From IMG/VR virus record IMGVR_UViG_3300042898_002545, positions 1-47,711 of that record: a stretch of 47,711 nucleotides of DNA, one strand, 5' to 3'. The notes beneath the pieces are model-generated. The model was given only the letters and a program-made list of their open reading frames with translations. It ran no database searches and was not told the origin of the DNA. The DNA is from a virus. A program made the position numbers and the translations under genes. Shown one piece after another: positions 15,998-25,011 of the stretch (positions are counted from its first letter, which is position 1; every line of letters starts with the position of its first letter).

Positions 15998-16471
15998 ATG
16001 GAACCAGAGATTTTAGAAGAAAATGCACCAGCAATCGCAAACGAAGGGGATGAATTAGCAGTTGAAGCACCAGTTATAACAGAACAAACCACAACTGCTT
16101 CAACTTATGAACAAATAAATGGTGTAAGACAATATCCAAGCCTTTATGATTCTTATGGTTCAACCATGATTGCAATTGTATTTGCAGTTGCAATTGTCAC
16201 TGCTGTTATTGGTATTGTTCAGTACATTTATCGTAAAGCAGCATCAGACCATTCTGCATTGACACAGTTTGTTACTACAATGTTTGCATTAATTGCTGGT
16301 ATTTTTGTAGCAGATAAAATTGTTGCTGGTCCATCAACGCAACTACTTCACGGTCAAGAGTCTCTTAAAATACTTGAGTTTATTCAACAAACTTGTTTAA
16401 TGGTATTTGCTTATTACTTTGGTACTAAAGCACAACCACCAAAAGATGGACCACTTCACAAAGAGGAATAA
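15998..16471 (+). CDS. Membrane protein with three predicted segments
   Basis: 157 aa. An acidic 50-residue N-terminal tail is followed by hydrophobic segments at about 56-78, 88-107 and 125-142. The size and topology would suit a holin, but no lysis enzyme is adjacent, so that is only a possibility. ATG 15998 has GAGGAA upstream; an earlier in-frame start at 15986 lies inside the previous gene. It sits just before thyX. Confidence 0.6.
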   Translation: MEPEILEENAPAIANEGDELAVEAPVITEQTTTASTYEQINGVRQYPSLYDSYGSTMIAIVFAVAIVTAVIGIVQYIYRKAASDHSALTQFVTTMFALIAGIFVADKIVAGPSTQLLHGQESLKILEFIQQTCLMVFAYYFGTKAQPPKDGPLHKEE

Positions 16472-17182
16472 ATGAAATCTATTGAGCTTTATGGTGATGG
16501 TATTGGTAAAGTAGAACTTATTGACTATATGGGTTCTGATTTAACTGTTGTAAATTCTGCAAGAGTATCATTTGGTAAGCATAAAGAAGAATTAGACGAT
16601 AAAGATGAAAAACTTATTGATTATCTTATTAGGCACAAACACACTTCTGTTTTGGAACACAACCTAATTACTTTTAGATTTAAAGTTCCTTTGTTTGTTC
16701 GTTCGCAACACCATAGGCATCGTACTTGGTCTTATAATGAAATAAGCAGAAGGTATACAGACTTTAATATTGAGTTTTACGAGCCAAAGGAATACAGACT
16801 ACAACATGCTTCAAATCGTCAAGCTTCAACTAATGAGACATTTAACCCAAAATTCTACAATGATGGGTTTGGCATCGAACACTCAGCAACTTCAATTGTT
16901 GCTGGACACTTCAAGCACAGTCTTACTCTTTTCAATAAGTTAATTGAACATGGAGTATGCAGAGAACAAGCAAGAATGATTTTGCCACAAGCCATGTATA
17001 CTGAGTATTATGGTACTGTAAATCTTTCTAATCTTCTTAAGTTTATTGATTTAAGAAGTCACGAAGGTGCCCAATGGGAAATCCAAAAAGTTGCAGAAGC
17101 TTGTTTAGAAATTGCAAGCGATCTTTATCCAAAGACAGTTGCGGCTTATAGAAAGATTGTAGATGAAAGGCATAGTTCATAA
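16472..17182 (+). CDS. thyX: Flavin-dependent thymidylate synthase
   Basis: 236 aa; methylates dUMP to dTMP with methylene-THF, FAD and NADPH. The ThyX signature RHRxxSxNExSxRY is exact at residues 82-95. Further conserved positions (EHxxxTFRFKVPLFVRxQ upstream, REQARMILPQ near 170, LRSHEGAQWEI near 198) are in place. Together with dUTPase (25654) and the deaminase (6835) it completes a dUTP-to-dTTP route. The end overlaps the next gene by 20 bases. Confidence 0.95.
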   Translation: MKSIELYGDGIGKVELIDYMGSDLTVVNSARVSFGKHKEELDDKDEKLIDYLIRHKHTSVLEHNLITFRFKVPLFVRSQHHRHRTWSYNEISRRYTDFNIEFYEPKEYRLQHASNRQASTNETFNPKFYNDGFGIEHSATSIVAGHFKHSLTLFNKLIEHGVCREQARMILPQAMYTEYYGTVNLSNLLKFIDLRSHEGAQWEIQKVAEACLEIASDLYPKTVAAYRKIVDERHSS

Positions 17183-18113
17183 ATACGACAAGATAATAAT
17201 AGGGGCTACAGTTGAGTCCCTATTATATGCTTTGTTTACAAGAACACCAGTATTTTATGTTGTTCCTAAAATACCAACACAATTTGATACAGTCACAATT
17301 GGCACAAATTATAAAATACTTAAAATTTATCCAGAATTACAAGAAATTGTATCAAACAAAGATAAAAAACTAATCAGACCTCAAAAAGAAACAATTTGGG
17401 GTAGATTAGTTTTTTTGTTATCAATGATAGGGCTTATGCCAGCATCTAATTTACAAGCAATAAGAATTGAAGATAATGTTGTTAAATTAACTACAGAAAA
17501 TTCAAGATTAATTACCTTACAAGCTGATAAAATTCTATTGTTTGATGATGATGGTATTGAAGGTCTTGATGTTCCTACTGTAGAAAATACTCGTTATGTT
17601 GTAAAAGATTACATAAAATTTAATAATTTAAAATTTATGGATAAAGAATACGATGTAATTTATACAGATTATGATGTAGTAAATGAGATTTGGTTTTTAA
17701 AATCAAAAGATAAAAGAAGAAAGTTTGACGGTTGTTTAATTTCTTATTGTGAAAGTTTGCAAGACCTTCAAGATAATTTAACTGATTACAACATTAAATT
17801 TATTTTAAAAGAACAGTTTAGTAAATATAACTTAAAAGGTAAAGAAAACGGGTACACTTCCACAGGCAAGAAAAAACATAGACCAGTTGCATACGAGTTT
17901 TCTGATAGGATCATACAAAAAGAAAAATGTAATGTTTACCAAAATACAAAGTATGTTACATTTATGAATTATTCTGTTCAAGAAATTATGATTATGTTTG
18001 ATAAAATACCATACAGAGAGTACATGCTATGCAAGAAATTATTGAAGATCAGTACACAACGCCGAAAATCGCACACCTTGCAGGGATCGTACCGATTGCG
18101 GGTAAAGCCTTAG
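17163..18113 (+). CDS. Unknown protein with Rossmann-like N-terminus
   Basis: 316 aa. The start KYDKIIIGATVESLLYAL reads like a dinucleotide-binding strand-loop-helix (as in FAD/NAD oxidoreductases and UDP-galactopyranose mutase), but the glycine motif is incomplete. A second recognisable patch (IRIEDNVVKLTTENSR, near 100-115) seems characteristic of a family in large phages. It precedes a nucleotidyltransferase-like gene, and the two coding regions overlap by 85 bases in different frames, which is unusual here. They may act in one pathway. Function unknown. Confidence 0.5.
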   Translation: MKGIVHKYDKIIIGATVESLLYALFTRTPVFYVVPKIPTQFDTVTIGTNYKILKIYPELQEIVSNKDKKLIRPQKETIWGRLVFLLSMIGLMPASNLQAIRIEDNVVKLTTENSRLITLQADKILLFDDDGIEGLDVPTVENTRYVVKDYIKFNNLKFMDKEYDVIYTDYDVVNEIWFLKSKDKRRKFDGCLISYCESLQDLQDNLTDYNIKFILKEQFSKYNLKGKENGYTSTGKKKHRPVAYEFSDRIIQKEKCNVYQNTKYVTFMNYSVQEIMIMFDKIPYREYMLCKKLLKISTQRRKSHTLQGSYRLRVKP

Positions 18114-18922
18114 ATTTTCAAATGCCTTGGCCCGATGCTATGATGCCTATTGCTCCAAACTATATAGCGGCAGAAAGAGCAATACTTGAGTGTGCTTGGG
18201 CTGGCTGTGAAACTATTTGGGTTGTTTGTAATCAAGATATAGCAAGAGTCATAAAGAATAAGATTGGTGAGTTTGTGTATGACCCAGTTAGAAGCTATTT
18301 TAAACATAAAATGCCAGATGGTCACATAAAAACTATGTTTAAAAAAATACCAATCTATTATGTTCCTGTATTCACAAAGAATAGAGCAAAATTAAGTCTT
18401 CCTTATTCAGTTATACAAGGTGCTTACAATGCTTACCATGCAAGTTGGGTATTGTCTAAATGGATGCTTCCAGCGATGTATTATGTAGCTTTTCCATATG
18501 GAGTTTATTCGCCTAAGCTAGTTTCAAAAAACAGAGAAAGATTATCAACTTATGTGAATCATCTTGTAACAAACAAAGAAGGTAAATCAGTACTAGATGG
18601 GGAGTATCTAGGTTTTACATTTTCAAGACAGCAGTACAAAGAATTTAGAAACGTAATAACTAAGAAAAAAGTTAATAAAGATTGGATTGATTATGAACTT
18701 GACGATGTTTTTAATCGAGTTATTGTAACTGAATACGAACCAATAAAGATTAATAATTATCATAACATTTCAAATTGGGATGGTTATTGTAAATTTTTAG
18801 GTTCTGATCAAACTAAATACTATACTACTAATACTATAAATAAATACTTTGTTGATAAACCGTTTACGTTGTATGGTATGGTAGAAGAACCAGAGGAGGA
18901 AGAGCAAGATGGGGATGTTTGA
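18029..18922 (+). CDS. Nucleotidyltransferase-like (GT-A fold) protein
   Basis: 297 aa. The N-terminal stretch LAGIVPIAGKALDFQMPWPDAMMPIAPNYIAAERAILECAWAG-type pattern, followed by ETIWVVCNQD, resembles the opening of NTP:sugar-phosphate nucleotidyltransferases (GT-A fold: nucleotide loop, then a helix, then a strand ending in N). The classic GxGxRxxPLT loop is only partly matched. The start at ATG 18029 is needed to include this block. It ends in a strongly acidic tail. The substrate is unknown and the call is tentative. Confidence 0.45.
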   Translation: MQEIIEDQYTTPKIAHLAGIVPIAGKALDFQMPWPDAMMPIAPNYIAAERAILECAWAGCETIWVVCNQDIARVIKNKIGEFVYDPVRSYFKHKMPDGHIKTMFKKIPIYYVPVFTKNRAKLSLPYSVIQGAYNAYHASWVLSKWMLPAMYYVAFPYGVYSPKLVSKNRERLSTYVNHLVTNKEGKSVLDGEYLGFTFSRQQYKEFRNVITKKKVNKDWIDYELDDVFNRVIVTEYEPIKINNYHNISNWDGYCKFLGSDQTKYYTTNTINKYFVDKPFTLYGMVEEPEEEEQDGDV

Positions 18923-19355
18923 TACTATTGAAGTTATTGAAGACATTAAAGATGGTCCAGATGCTGGTGAGTACCAAACTAAAGATCTTGGTTCTTACTT
19001 AGATAATTACTTTATAAAAGATAATAGACTTTGGTTAATTAAACGTAGAATTGAAATTGTGCCAGAGGCTGAAAGAAAGCATCCTGTACTTGGCATGTTT
19101 CGTTCGGTTGAAGAAGAGACAGTAGACACCAGTTTTCACGGATGGGTTGAGATGTATGGCCCTTACACAACTTGGAAACTTAAATTTACAGATGGAGAAC
19201 TTATGAAAAGTATTTTTGTAGCACACGATCCCGATACAACCCCAGTAACTGGAAGTAAAGATGAAGATTGCCAAGATGATACTGAAGAAGTAGTTGCACA
19301 TTGGAAGGGTGATGGTTATGTTCCAGAACCAGACTATGACGACTACGAGGGGTAA
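18909..19355 (+). CDS. Conserved phage protein of unknown function
   Basis: 148 aa. The N-terminal MGMFDTIEV...YQTKDLGSYLDNYFI and the HGWVEMYGPY...FTDGEL pattern is one seen in many small phage and bacterial proteins of unknown function. The C-terminus is acidic. Overlaps the preceding gene by 14 bases with GAGGAAGAG upstream. It is the last small gene before the large polymerase. Confidence 0.55.
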   Translation: MGMFDTIEVIEDIKDGPDAGEYQTKDLGSYLDNYFIKDNRLWLIKRRIEIVPEAERKHPVLGMFRSVEEETVDTSFHGWVEMYGPYTTWKLKFTDGELMKSIFVAHDPDTTPVTGSKDEDCQDDTEEVVAHWKGDGYVPEPDYDDYEG

Positions 19356-22300
19356 ATGAATAACAAAATTAAGTTTGTTGGACTTCACGCACATTCTGTA
19401 GCAGGTTCAATCTTTGATGGTATGGGCTATCCGCCAGACCATATGGATTTTGCTTATTCTAACGGAATGGATGCGCTTGCTTTGACTGACCACGGAAATA
19501 TGAATGGTCTTTCGTGGCAAGTTCTACATGCAAAAAAGATGAAGAAGGAAGGTAAGGACTTCAAACCTATTTTTGGTGTTGAGGCTTATTTTATTCCTTC
19601 TATTGAAGATTGGCGTACAGAATACGAAAAGCACAAGGAAGATAAAAAGAATAAAACGGAAGATGAATCCGTAACAGGTGCAATTGTAGAGGATGAAGGC
19701 GCGTCAAAGAAGGAGATCAAGTCTCTTCTTAATCGTCGTCGTCACCTTGTTCTTCTTGCAATGAATCAACAGGGTCTAAATAACATTTTCAAGCTTGTTT
19801 CTGAAAGTTACAAGACTGAAAATTATTACCGATACCCCCGTATGGATTACACGATGCTAGAGAAGTATAATGAGGGTGTAATTGCCCTTTCTGCTTGTCT
19901 TGGCGGGGTTTATGCTGGATGCTATTGGGAGAATAAGGACAAAGGTGAGGAAGCAATTCTTGATTCTTTCCGCACAGTAACAAAGCGAATGGTTTCCATT
20001 TTTGGTGACCGTTGGTATGGCGAACTTCAATGGAACAATGTACCAGAGCAGCACATTCTAAATAAATACATCATCAAGATGCACGAAGAGTTTGGTATTC
20101 AACTTGTAACTACTTGTGATAGTCATTACCCAAATCCAGATGCTTGGAAAGACCGTGAGCTTTACAAGCGTCTTGGTTGGCTAGGTAAGGGCAAGCCAGA
20201 GTGGGCAGAGGGTAATTCCGAACTTCCTGCTGGTGTTGATGAGATTGGATATGAACTTTATCCTAAGAATGGGCAGCAAGTATTTGAGTCTTTTCAAAAG
20301 TATTCAAAAGAATGTGGCGTTCACTATCAGCAGAGTTTGGTTCTTGATAGTATTACAAATAGCTACAAGATTGCACACGAACGTATTGAAAGCTTTATGC
20401 CAGATAATACCGTTCGACTTCCTAACTTTGTAGTACCTGCTGGTTATACTGCTGGCGAGGCTCTACGTCATTATTCTATGGAAGGTATGCGTAATCTTGG
20501 TTTGCTTGATAAGCCAAATTATATTAAGCAACTTGACCAAGAACTTGATGTTATTGAAGATAGAGGATTTAGCAAATACTTCCTCACAATGAAGGCTATT
20601 TCAGATAAAGCACAAGCAATGCAACTAGTTGGACCAGGACGTGGTTCTGCTGCTGGCTCACTTGTCTCTTATGTACTTGGAATCACTCAAGTAGACCCAA
20701 TCAAGCATGAACTCCTGTTTGAACGTTTTATGACAAAAAACCAAGATGGGTTCCCAGACATTGACTATGACGTTTCTGACCCAATGGTTCTTAAAGACGT
20801 TCTAATCAAAGAGTGGGGAGATACTACAGTAGTTCCAATTTCTAACTGGAATACTCTACAACTTAAATCTCTTGTTAAAGACATTAGCAAGTTTTATAAT
20901 ATTGAATTTAAAGAGGTAAATGAAGTCACTTCCAAAATGATGCTTGAGGCTACACCACTTGCCAAACAAAAACATGGAATCAAATCTGGTGTTTATACGC
21001 CAACATTTGAGGAGGTAAAAGAGTATTCTGCAACACTACAGGGATTCCTTAAAAAGTATCCACACATTGCAAATCACATTAATGCTCTTTACGGTCAAGT
21101 TCGCTCTTGTTCTCGTCACGCTGGTGGTGTTGTAGTTGGTGAAAATCTTGATCAATACATGCCTCTGATTAATTCTGATGGTGTACGTCAAACTCCTTGG
21201 TCAGAGGGTCAAAACGTTCGCCACCTTGAGCCAATGGGATTCATCAAGTTTGATATTCTTGGTATTGCTTCTTTGCGAATGATTGAAGGTGCAATTCGAC
21301 ACATTCTTAAGCGTACAAAGGGAATCAAAAACCCAACATTTGAAGATGTTAAGGCTTTCTATAATGAAAATCTACATCCAGATAAAATGAACATGAACGA
21401 TAAGAAAGTTTACAAGAACGTCTTTCATAAAGGTAATTTTGCTGGTGTCTTTCAATTTACAGAAGCTCCAGTTCAAGAGTTCTGCAAGAAAGTAAAACCA
21501 AACAATATTATCGATGTATCAGCAATTACTTCTATTTACCGTCCTGGCCCTCTTGGAGCAGATGTAGATAAACTATACATCGCAGCAGTAGAAGATCCAG
21601 AAAGCATTAAATATGTTCATCCAATAATTAAAGAAGTGACGAAGCAAACTCACGGCTTTTTGATCTTTCAAGAGCAAATTGCTATTCTTGCTCACAAACT
21701 TGGTAAAGATGTTGACCTAGATGAAGGAAACAAACTTCGCAAACTTCTAACCAAGAAAGGAACAGGTAAAGGATTTGAGGAAAAAGACAAGATTCATCAC
21801 AAATTTATCGAAGGTTGTGTGGAGAAGGGTATTGATAAGAAAGAAGCGCAGAAACTTTGGGAAACATTTGAGTATTTTTCGGGTTACGGCTTCAATAAGT
21901 CTCATGCCGTTTGCTATTCGATCCTTTCATATCAATGTGCTTGGCTTTTGACTTACCACAAAGCAGAATGGATGGCAGCATTTTTGGATAAAGAGGATGC
22001 AAAAAATAAAGAATATGCAATTAATCTTGCAAAATCTATGGGTTTCAAGATTGAGCCTCTAAACATCAATACTTCTGGTATGGTTTGGGAGATTTCAGAA
22101 GATGGAGAAACACTAATTCAGCCCCTTTCTTCGATTAAAGGTCTTGGAGAAGTAGCAATTCAACAAATCTTTAATAATCGACCATTTAAAACAGTTGAAG
22201 ACTTTATTTTTAATGAGAATATTATTTATAGCAAACTCAACAAAAAAGCTCTTGATGTTCTGATTCGTTCTGGTGCTTGTACAACTTTGATTGATGAAAG

Positions 22301-22775
22301 ATTTACAGGTGCTAAACATTTCTGGTCAGCAGTAGCAGTTGATAGACCTCGTAAACTCAAAAATCTTATTGAGAATATTGAAACCTATAAACCAGAAGGT
22401 GAATTCTCTAATGAAGAGAAAATCGAGTACCTTACAGAATTAACTGGCGTATACCCAATGAACCTTGTTGTTTCACCAGAGATTATGATTAGACTTCAAG
22501 AGAAGATGATTCCACCAATTTCTGAGTACGATGAAGAATTGGGGCTTGCTTGGTTTGTTGTGCGAGAGATTGAAAAGAAGAAAACAGCAACTGGTAAAGA
22601 TTATTGGGTTCTTAATACAATTGACAGTACAAATACCGAAGTCAAAATCAAATGCTGGGGTATTAAAGAGAAAGACATTGTATTCACTAATCGTCCTTAT
22701 ATGGTAAAACCAAATTATGACGATTGGGGATTTAGTGTAAATAATGTAGCAAAACAATTAAGATTGTTGGCATAA
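19356..22775 (+). CDS. dnaE: DNA polymerase III alpha subunit-like (family C, DnaE type)
   Basis: 1139 aa, essentially the full length of bacterial DnaE. The PHP domain opens the protein (LHAHS near residues 9-13, LTDHGN near 45), and its metal-binding His residues look intact. The palm has GPGRGSAAGSLVSYVLGI near 425 and the catalytic FPDIDYD with D468 and D470. SRHAGGVVV near 590 and IYRPGPLG near 728 are typical of the family, and an HhH region (GLGEVA) and C-terminal OB-like part follow. Few phages carry a complete family C polymerase, and this one also has a family A module at 45. RBS GAGGGG; terminator downstream. Confidence 0.92.
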   Translation: MNNKIKFVGLHAHSVAGSIFDGMGYPPDHMDFAYSNGMDALALTDHGNMNGLSWQVLHAKKMKKEGKDFKPIFGVEAYFIPSIEDWRTEYEKHKEDKKNKTEDESVTGAIVEDEGASKKEIKSLLNRRRHLVLLAMNQQGLNNIFKLVSESYKTENYYRYPRMDYTMLEKYNEGVIALSACLGGVYAGCYWENKDKGEEAILDSFRTVTKRMVSIFGDRWYGELQWNNVPEQHILNKYIIKMHEEFGIQLVTTCDSHYPNPDAWKDRELYKRLGWLGKGKPEWAEGNSELPAGVDEIGYELYPKNGQQVFESFQKYSKECGVHYQQSLVLDSITNSYKIAHERIESFMPDNTVRLPNFVVPAGYTAGEALRHYSMEGMRNLGLLDKPNYIKQLDQELDVIEDRGFSKYFLTMKAISDKAQAMQLVGPGRGSAAGSLVSYVLGITQVDPIKHELLFERFMTKNQDGFPDIDYDVSDPMVLKDVLIKEWGDTTVVPISNWNTLQLKSLVKDISKFYNIEFKEVNEVTSKMMLEATPLAKQKHGIKSGVYTPTFEEVKEYSATLQGFLKKYPHIANHINALYGQVRSCSRHAGGVVVGENLDQYMPLINSDGVRQTPWSEGQNVRHLEPMGFIKFDILGIASLRMIEGAIRHILKRTKGIKNPTFEDVKAFYNENLHPDKMNMNDKKVYKNVFHKGNFAGVFQFTEAPVQEFCKKVKPNNIIDVSAITSIYRPGPLGADVDKLYIAAVEDPESIKYVHPIIKEVTKQTHGFLIFQEQIAILAHKLGKDVDLDEGNKLRKLLTKKGTGKGFEEKDKIHHKFIEGCVEKGIDKKEAQKLWETFEYFSGYGFNKSHAVCYSILSYQCAWLLTYHKAEWMAAFLDKEDAKNKEYAINLAKSMGFKIEPLNINTSGMVWEISEDGETLIQPLSSIKGLGEVAIQQIFNNRPFKTVEDFIFNENIIYSKLNKKALDVLIRSGACTTLIDERFTGAKHFWSAVAVDRPRKLKNLIENIETYKPEGEFSNEEKIEYLTELTGVYPMNLVVSPEIMIRLQEKMIPPISEYDEELGLAWFVVREIEKKKTATGKDYWVLNTIDSTNTEVKIKCWGIKEKDIVFTNRPYMVKPNYDDWGFSVNNVAKQLRLLA

Positions 22776-22780
22776 TTAAA

Positions 22781-22817
22781 GGTTCCTTACTATTTAATTG
22801 GTAAGGAACCATTTTTT
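22781..22817 (+). terminator. Terminator after dnaE that carries the next RBS
   Basis: Perfect 10-bp stem GGTTCCTTAC / GTAAGGAACC, 10-base loop, then ATTTTTT. The loop and 5' arm hold ACTATTTA, and the 3' arm holds the AAGGA that serves the gene whose ATG (22818) follows the T-run. Confidence 0.85.
22789..22796 (+). promoter_or_regulatory. Late-promoter-like motif ACTATTTA
   Basis: ACTATTTA in the terminator loop, 21 bases before the ATG of a tagged gene and about 7 bases before its AAGG. Confidence 0.45.
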
Positions 22818-23153
22818 ATGAAAACAATAACAGAAGCACAAGTAAGACAAGTAATCAGAGAAGAAATAATTAAACTTCTCAATGAGGCTTCCGAAATATC
22901 AAGTTCAGTGTCACTTGGCTTTACTACAGTTGCAAAACTTTTAGATGCTCAAAAAGATGATAAATCACCAGTTCAAGGCCCATCATTTAAAGATTTGCAA
23001 AAACAAGTCACTACACTAAAACCTGATACTAAAGTTGAAATAAAGGGTAATAAAAAATTAAATACTTATACAGCTTTCGTACCTTTTGCCGACCATATGG
23101 AAAATTTTACAATTAGTACTGGTATAGTTAAGAAGCTTGGATTGATTCCTTGA
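22818..23153 (+). CDS. Small tagged virion-type protein
   Basis: 111 aa. Residues 1-23 are an amphipathic tag (TITEAQVRQVIREEIIKLLNE) ending in LNE (21-23) before Ala, almost the same layout as at 6121. The remainder (about 88 residues) is a small globular alpha/beta sequence, unrecognised. It stands alone between the dnaE terminator and its own terminator, separate from other virion genes. An internal head protein is inferred from the tag. Confidence 0.5.
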   Translation: MKTITEAQVRQVIREEIIKLLNEASEISSSVSLGFTTVAKLLDAQKDDKSPVQGPSFKDLQKQVTTLKPDTKVEIKGNKKLNTYTAFVPFADHMENFTISTGIVKKLGLIP

Positions 23154-23178
23154 CACCCTAGCCCTCCTTAGATAGTAT
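23150..23178 (+). promoter_or_regulatory. Sigma70-like promoter for the UV endonuclease gene
   Basis: TTGACA (23150-23155) overlaps the stop codon of the preceding gene; 17-base spacer; TAGTAT (23173-23178) in the loop of the following hairpin. 18 bases before the TTG start. Confidence 0.6.
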
Positions 23179-23193
23179 GTCTTTGGAGGGTTT
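23162..23193 (+). terminator. Terminator-like hairpin carrying an RBS
   Basis: CCCTCC (23162-23167) and GGAGGG (23185-23190) with a 17-base loop, then TTT. The short stem makes it weaker than the others. GGAGGG is also the Shine-Dalgarno of the TTG start at 23197. Confidence 0.55.
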
Positions 23194-23196
23194 CTC

Positions 23197-24117
23197 TTGT
23201 CTATCAATCTTGGCTATGCGTGCATCAATCTAGGATTTTCTGAACGTCCAGCAAAATCCCGAATTACTACAAACCGTACAATGATTCGTAAGACTTTTGA
23301 CGCAAAGGGAATCGCCTATGCTGGAGAACTTATCGAGCAGAATCTCAATGACCTGTATACAATCCTACAATGGAATACAGCAAACGGAATTGGGTTCTAT
23401 CGTATGTCCTCCGATATGTTTCCTTGGGCATCCGAATACGGTGTCGCTAATCTCCCGAACATTGAATCTGTTGCAGCTCTTCTTCGTAAGTGTGGTGAAT
23501 ACGCTACTACCACAAATCAGCGACTTACTTTCCATCCAGGCCCATTTAACAAGCTCACATCTTCTAATCCTTCTGTAACCGAAAATACCATCAAGGATTT
23601 GACGGTTCATGCAGATATTATGGATTTGATGGGTCTTTCTCGTACTCACTATAACAAGATCAATATTCATGTTGGAGCAACTTATAAGAATAAGCCTATG
23701 GCTGTAGAGCAGTTTCTTCGTAATTTTGAGCTTCTTGAAGATAAGATTAGAAGTCGTTTTACGCTTGAGAATGATGATAAGGAATCTCTGTATACTACTG
23801 AGGAGCTTTACAATCTTGTTTACAAGCACACCAACATTCCTATTGTTTTTGACTATCACCATCACAAGTTGAATAATGGTGGTATGCCAGAAAAGGATGC
23901 ACTTGAAATTGCAATCTCTACTTGGCAAAACATCAAGCCTGTGGTACATTACTCTGAATCTCGTAGTGAGGAGCAAGGTATTAAGTGTCCTGCTCAAGCA
24001 CACTCTGATTATGTTTACAAGCGTATTGACACTTATGGTCACGATGTAGACATTATGATTGAAGCAAAAATGAAAGAGCTGGCACTTTTCAAGTATCGCG
24101 AACTTCATTCTATTTAG
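23197..24117 (+). CDS. uvsE: UV damage endonuclease (UVDE family)
   Basis: 306 aa TIM-barrel endonuclease that nicks DNA 5' of UV photoproducts. Family patterns are clear: LGYACINLGF at the start, FYRMSSDMFPWASE near 68-81, LTFHPGPF near 110, INIHVGATYKNK near 152, TLENDDK near 188, FDYHHH near 220, and VHYSESR near 248. The metal-binding His, Glu and Asp residues sit in these strands. The start is TTG at 23197 with GGAGGG 6 bases upstream. A phage-borne UVDE would allow repair without light, useful to a surface-water virus. Confidence 0.9.
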   Translation: MSINLGYACINLGFSERPAKSRITTNRTMIRKTFDAKGIAYAGELIEQNLNDLYTILQWNTANGIGFYRMSSDMFPWASEYGVANLPNIESVAALLRKCGEYATTTNQRLTFHPGPFNKLTSSNPSVTENTIKDLTVHADIMDLMGLSRTHYNKINIHVGATYKNKPMAVEQFLRNFELLEDKIRSRFTLENDDKESLYTTEELYNLVYKHTNIPIVFDYHHHKLNNGGMPEKDALEIAISTWQNIKPVVHYSESRSEEQGIKCPAQAHSDYVYKRIDTYGHDVDIMIEAKMKELALFKYRELHSI

Positions 24118-24135
24118 TGATTGGGAGAAAATAAA

Positions 24136-25011
24136 ATGATTACACTTTTAATGTTGGCTTGTACCGAATACGAGGTAAATAAAAAGCCAGATCCATACGA
24201 TCCTTTGATTGAAACTGGTTTTATTCCACCATACGAAGATACAGCAGACTCTTCTGAGCCTGTAGATACTTATATTGAGGATACTTCACCGCCACTAGGA
24301 CAGCCAATTGCGTTATGCTCTGTAGACCCAGAAAACATTGATGCTATTTACGGTTCAGCAGATTGGATCGGTAATACTTCATACGATACTGCTGGATACG
24401 CAATTACTGACTATAATTGGACTTTAGTTTCTGCTCCAGACGGCAATACAGTGGATATGCCAACAGGAGCAGCTAATAGAAGAAACTTTATGCCTCAATT
24501 AGCTGGTGAGTATGTAGGACAATTAATTGTTACAAACGAGGTAGGACAAGTTTCAGAACCTTGTTATGTTACTCTCAATTCACTTGCTGGTGATGGTCTT
24601 TGGGTTGAAATGTTCTGGACTAATTCTGGTGACGATATGGACTTGCATCTTGTAGCTCCATATGGTACAATTGCTGATTATTATTCAGATTGTTATTATG
24701 CTAATTGTACAAGCGGTTTAGAATGGGGTTCTTCTGGACCATCTGATAATCCAATACTTGATCTTGACGATATTCCAGGTACAGGACCAGAAAACATAAA
24801 TATTGATTCTCCATACGCAGGAATTTATACTGTGTACGTTCACGATTACCCAGGTTCTGTTTACAATGGCAGAAACGATGTGACGGTCAACATTTATGTA
24901 GGTGGTGTTTTGGAATGGACTGATACCTCTAACATTAACAATGAAGGATGGTATGAGCCAATTTGCGAAATAAATTGGAGAGGGTCAGCAACTACTGTAA
25001 CGGGAATCTAA
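24136..25011 (+). CDS. Putative secreted lipoprotein
   Basis: 291 aa. It opens with a very short hydrophobic run then Cys (MITLLMLAC), a lipobox-like end but with almost no n-region, so lipidation is uncertain. A low-complexity acidic/Thr/Pro linker follows (DTADSSEPVDTYIEDTSPP). Then comes an Ig/PKD-like stretch (YAITDYNWTL...GEYVGQLIVTNEVG) and a domain with GDDMDLHLVAP, DCYYANC and LDLDDIPGTGPENI...YTVYVHDY, a pattern common in lipoproteins of Myxococcota and related groups. ATG 24136 is set by GGGAGAA; a TTG at 24121 overlaps that RBS. Possibly host-derived, perhaps acting at the cell surface (superinfection exclusion or display). Confidence 0.6.
   Translation: MITLLMLACTEYEVNKKPDPYDPLIETGFIPPYEDTADSSEPVDTYIEDTSPPLGQPIALCSVDPENIDAIYGSADWIGNTSYDTAGYAITDYNWTLVSAPDGNTVDMPTGAANRRNFMPQLAGEYVGQLIVTNEVGQVSEPCYVTLNSLAGDGLWVEMFWTNSGDDMDLHLVAPYGTIADYYSDCYYANCTSGLEWGSSGPSDNPILDLDDIPGTGPENINIDSPYAGIYTVYVHDYPGSVYNGRNDVTVNIYVGGVLEWTDTSNINNEGWYEPICEINWRGSATTVTGI

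Noticed and set aside
23365-24108. Long antisense open frame (247 codons) opposite the UV endonuclease gene
   Set aside because: It mirrors a clear UVDE gene, has no convincing RBS or known motifs, and every supported gene is on the + strand.
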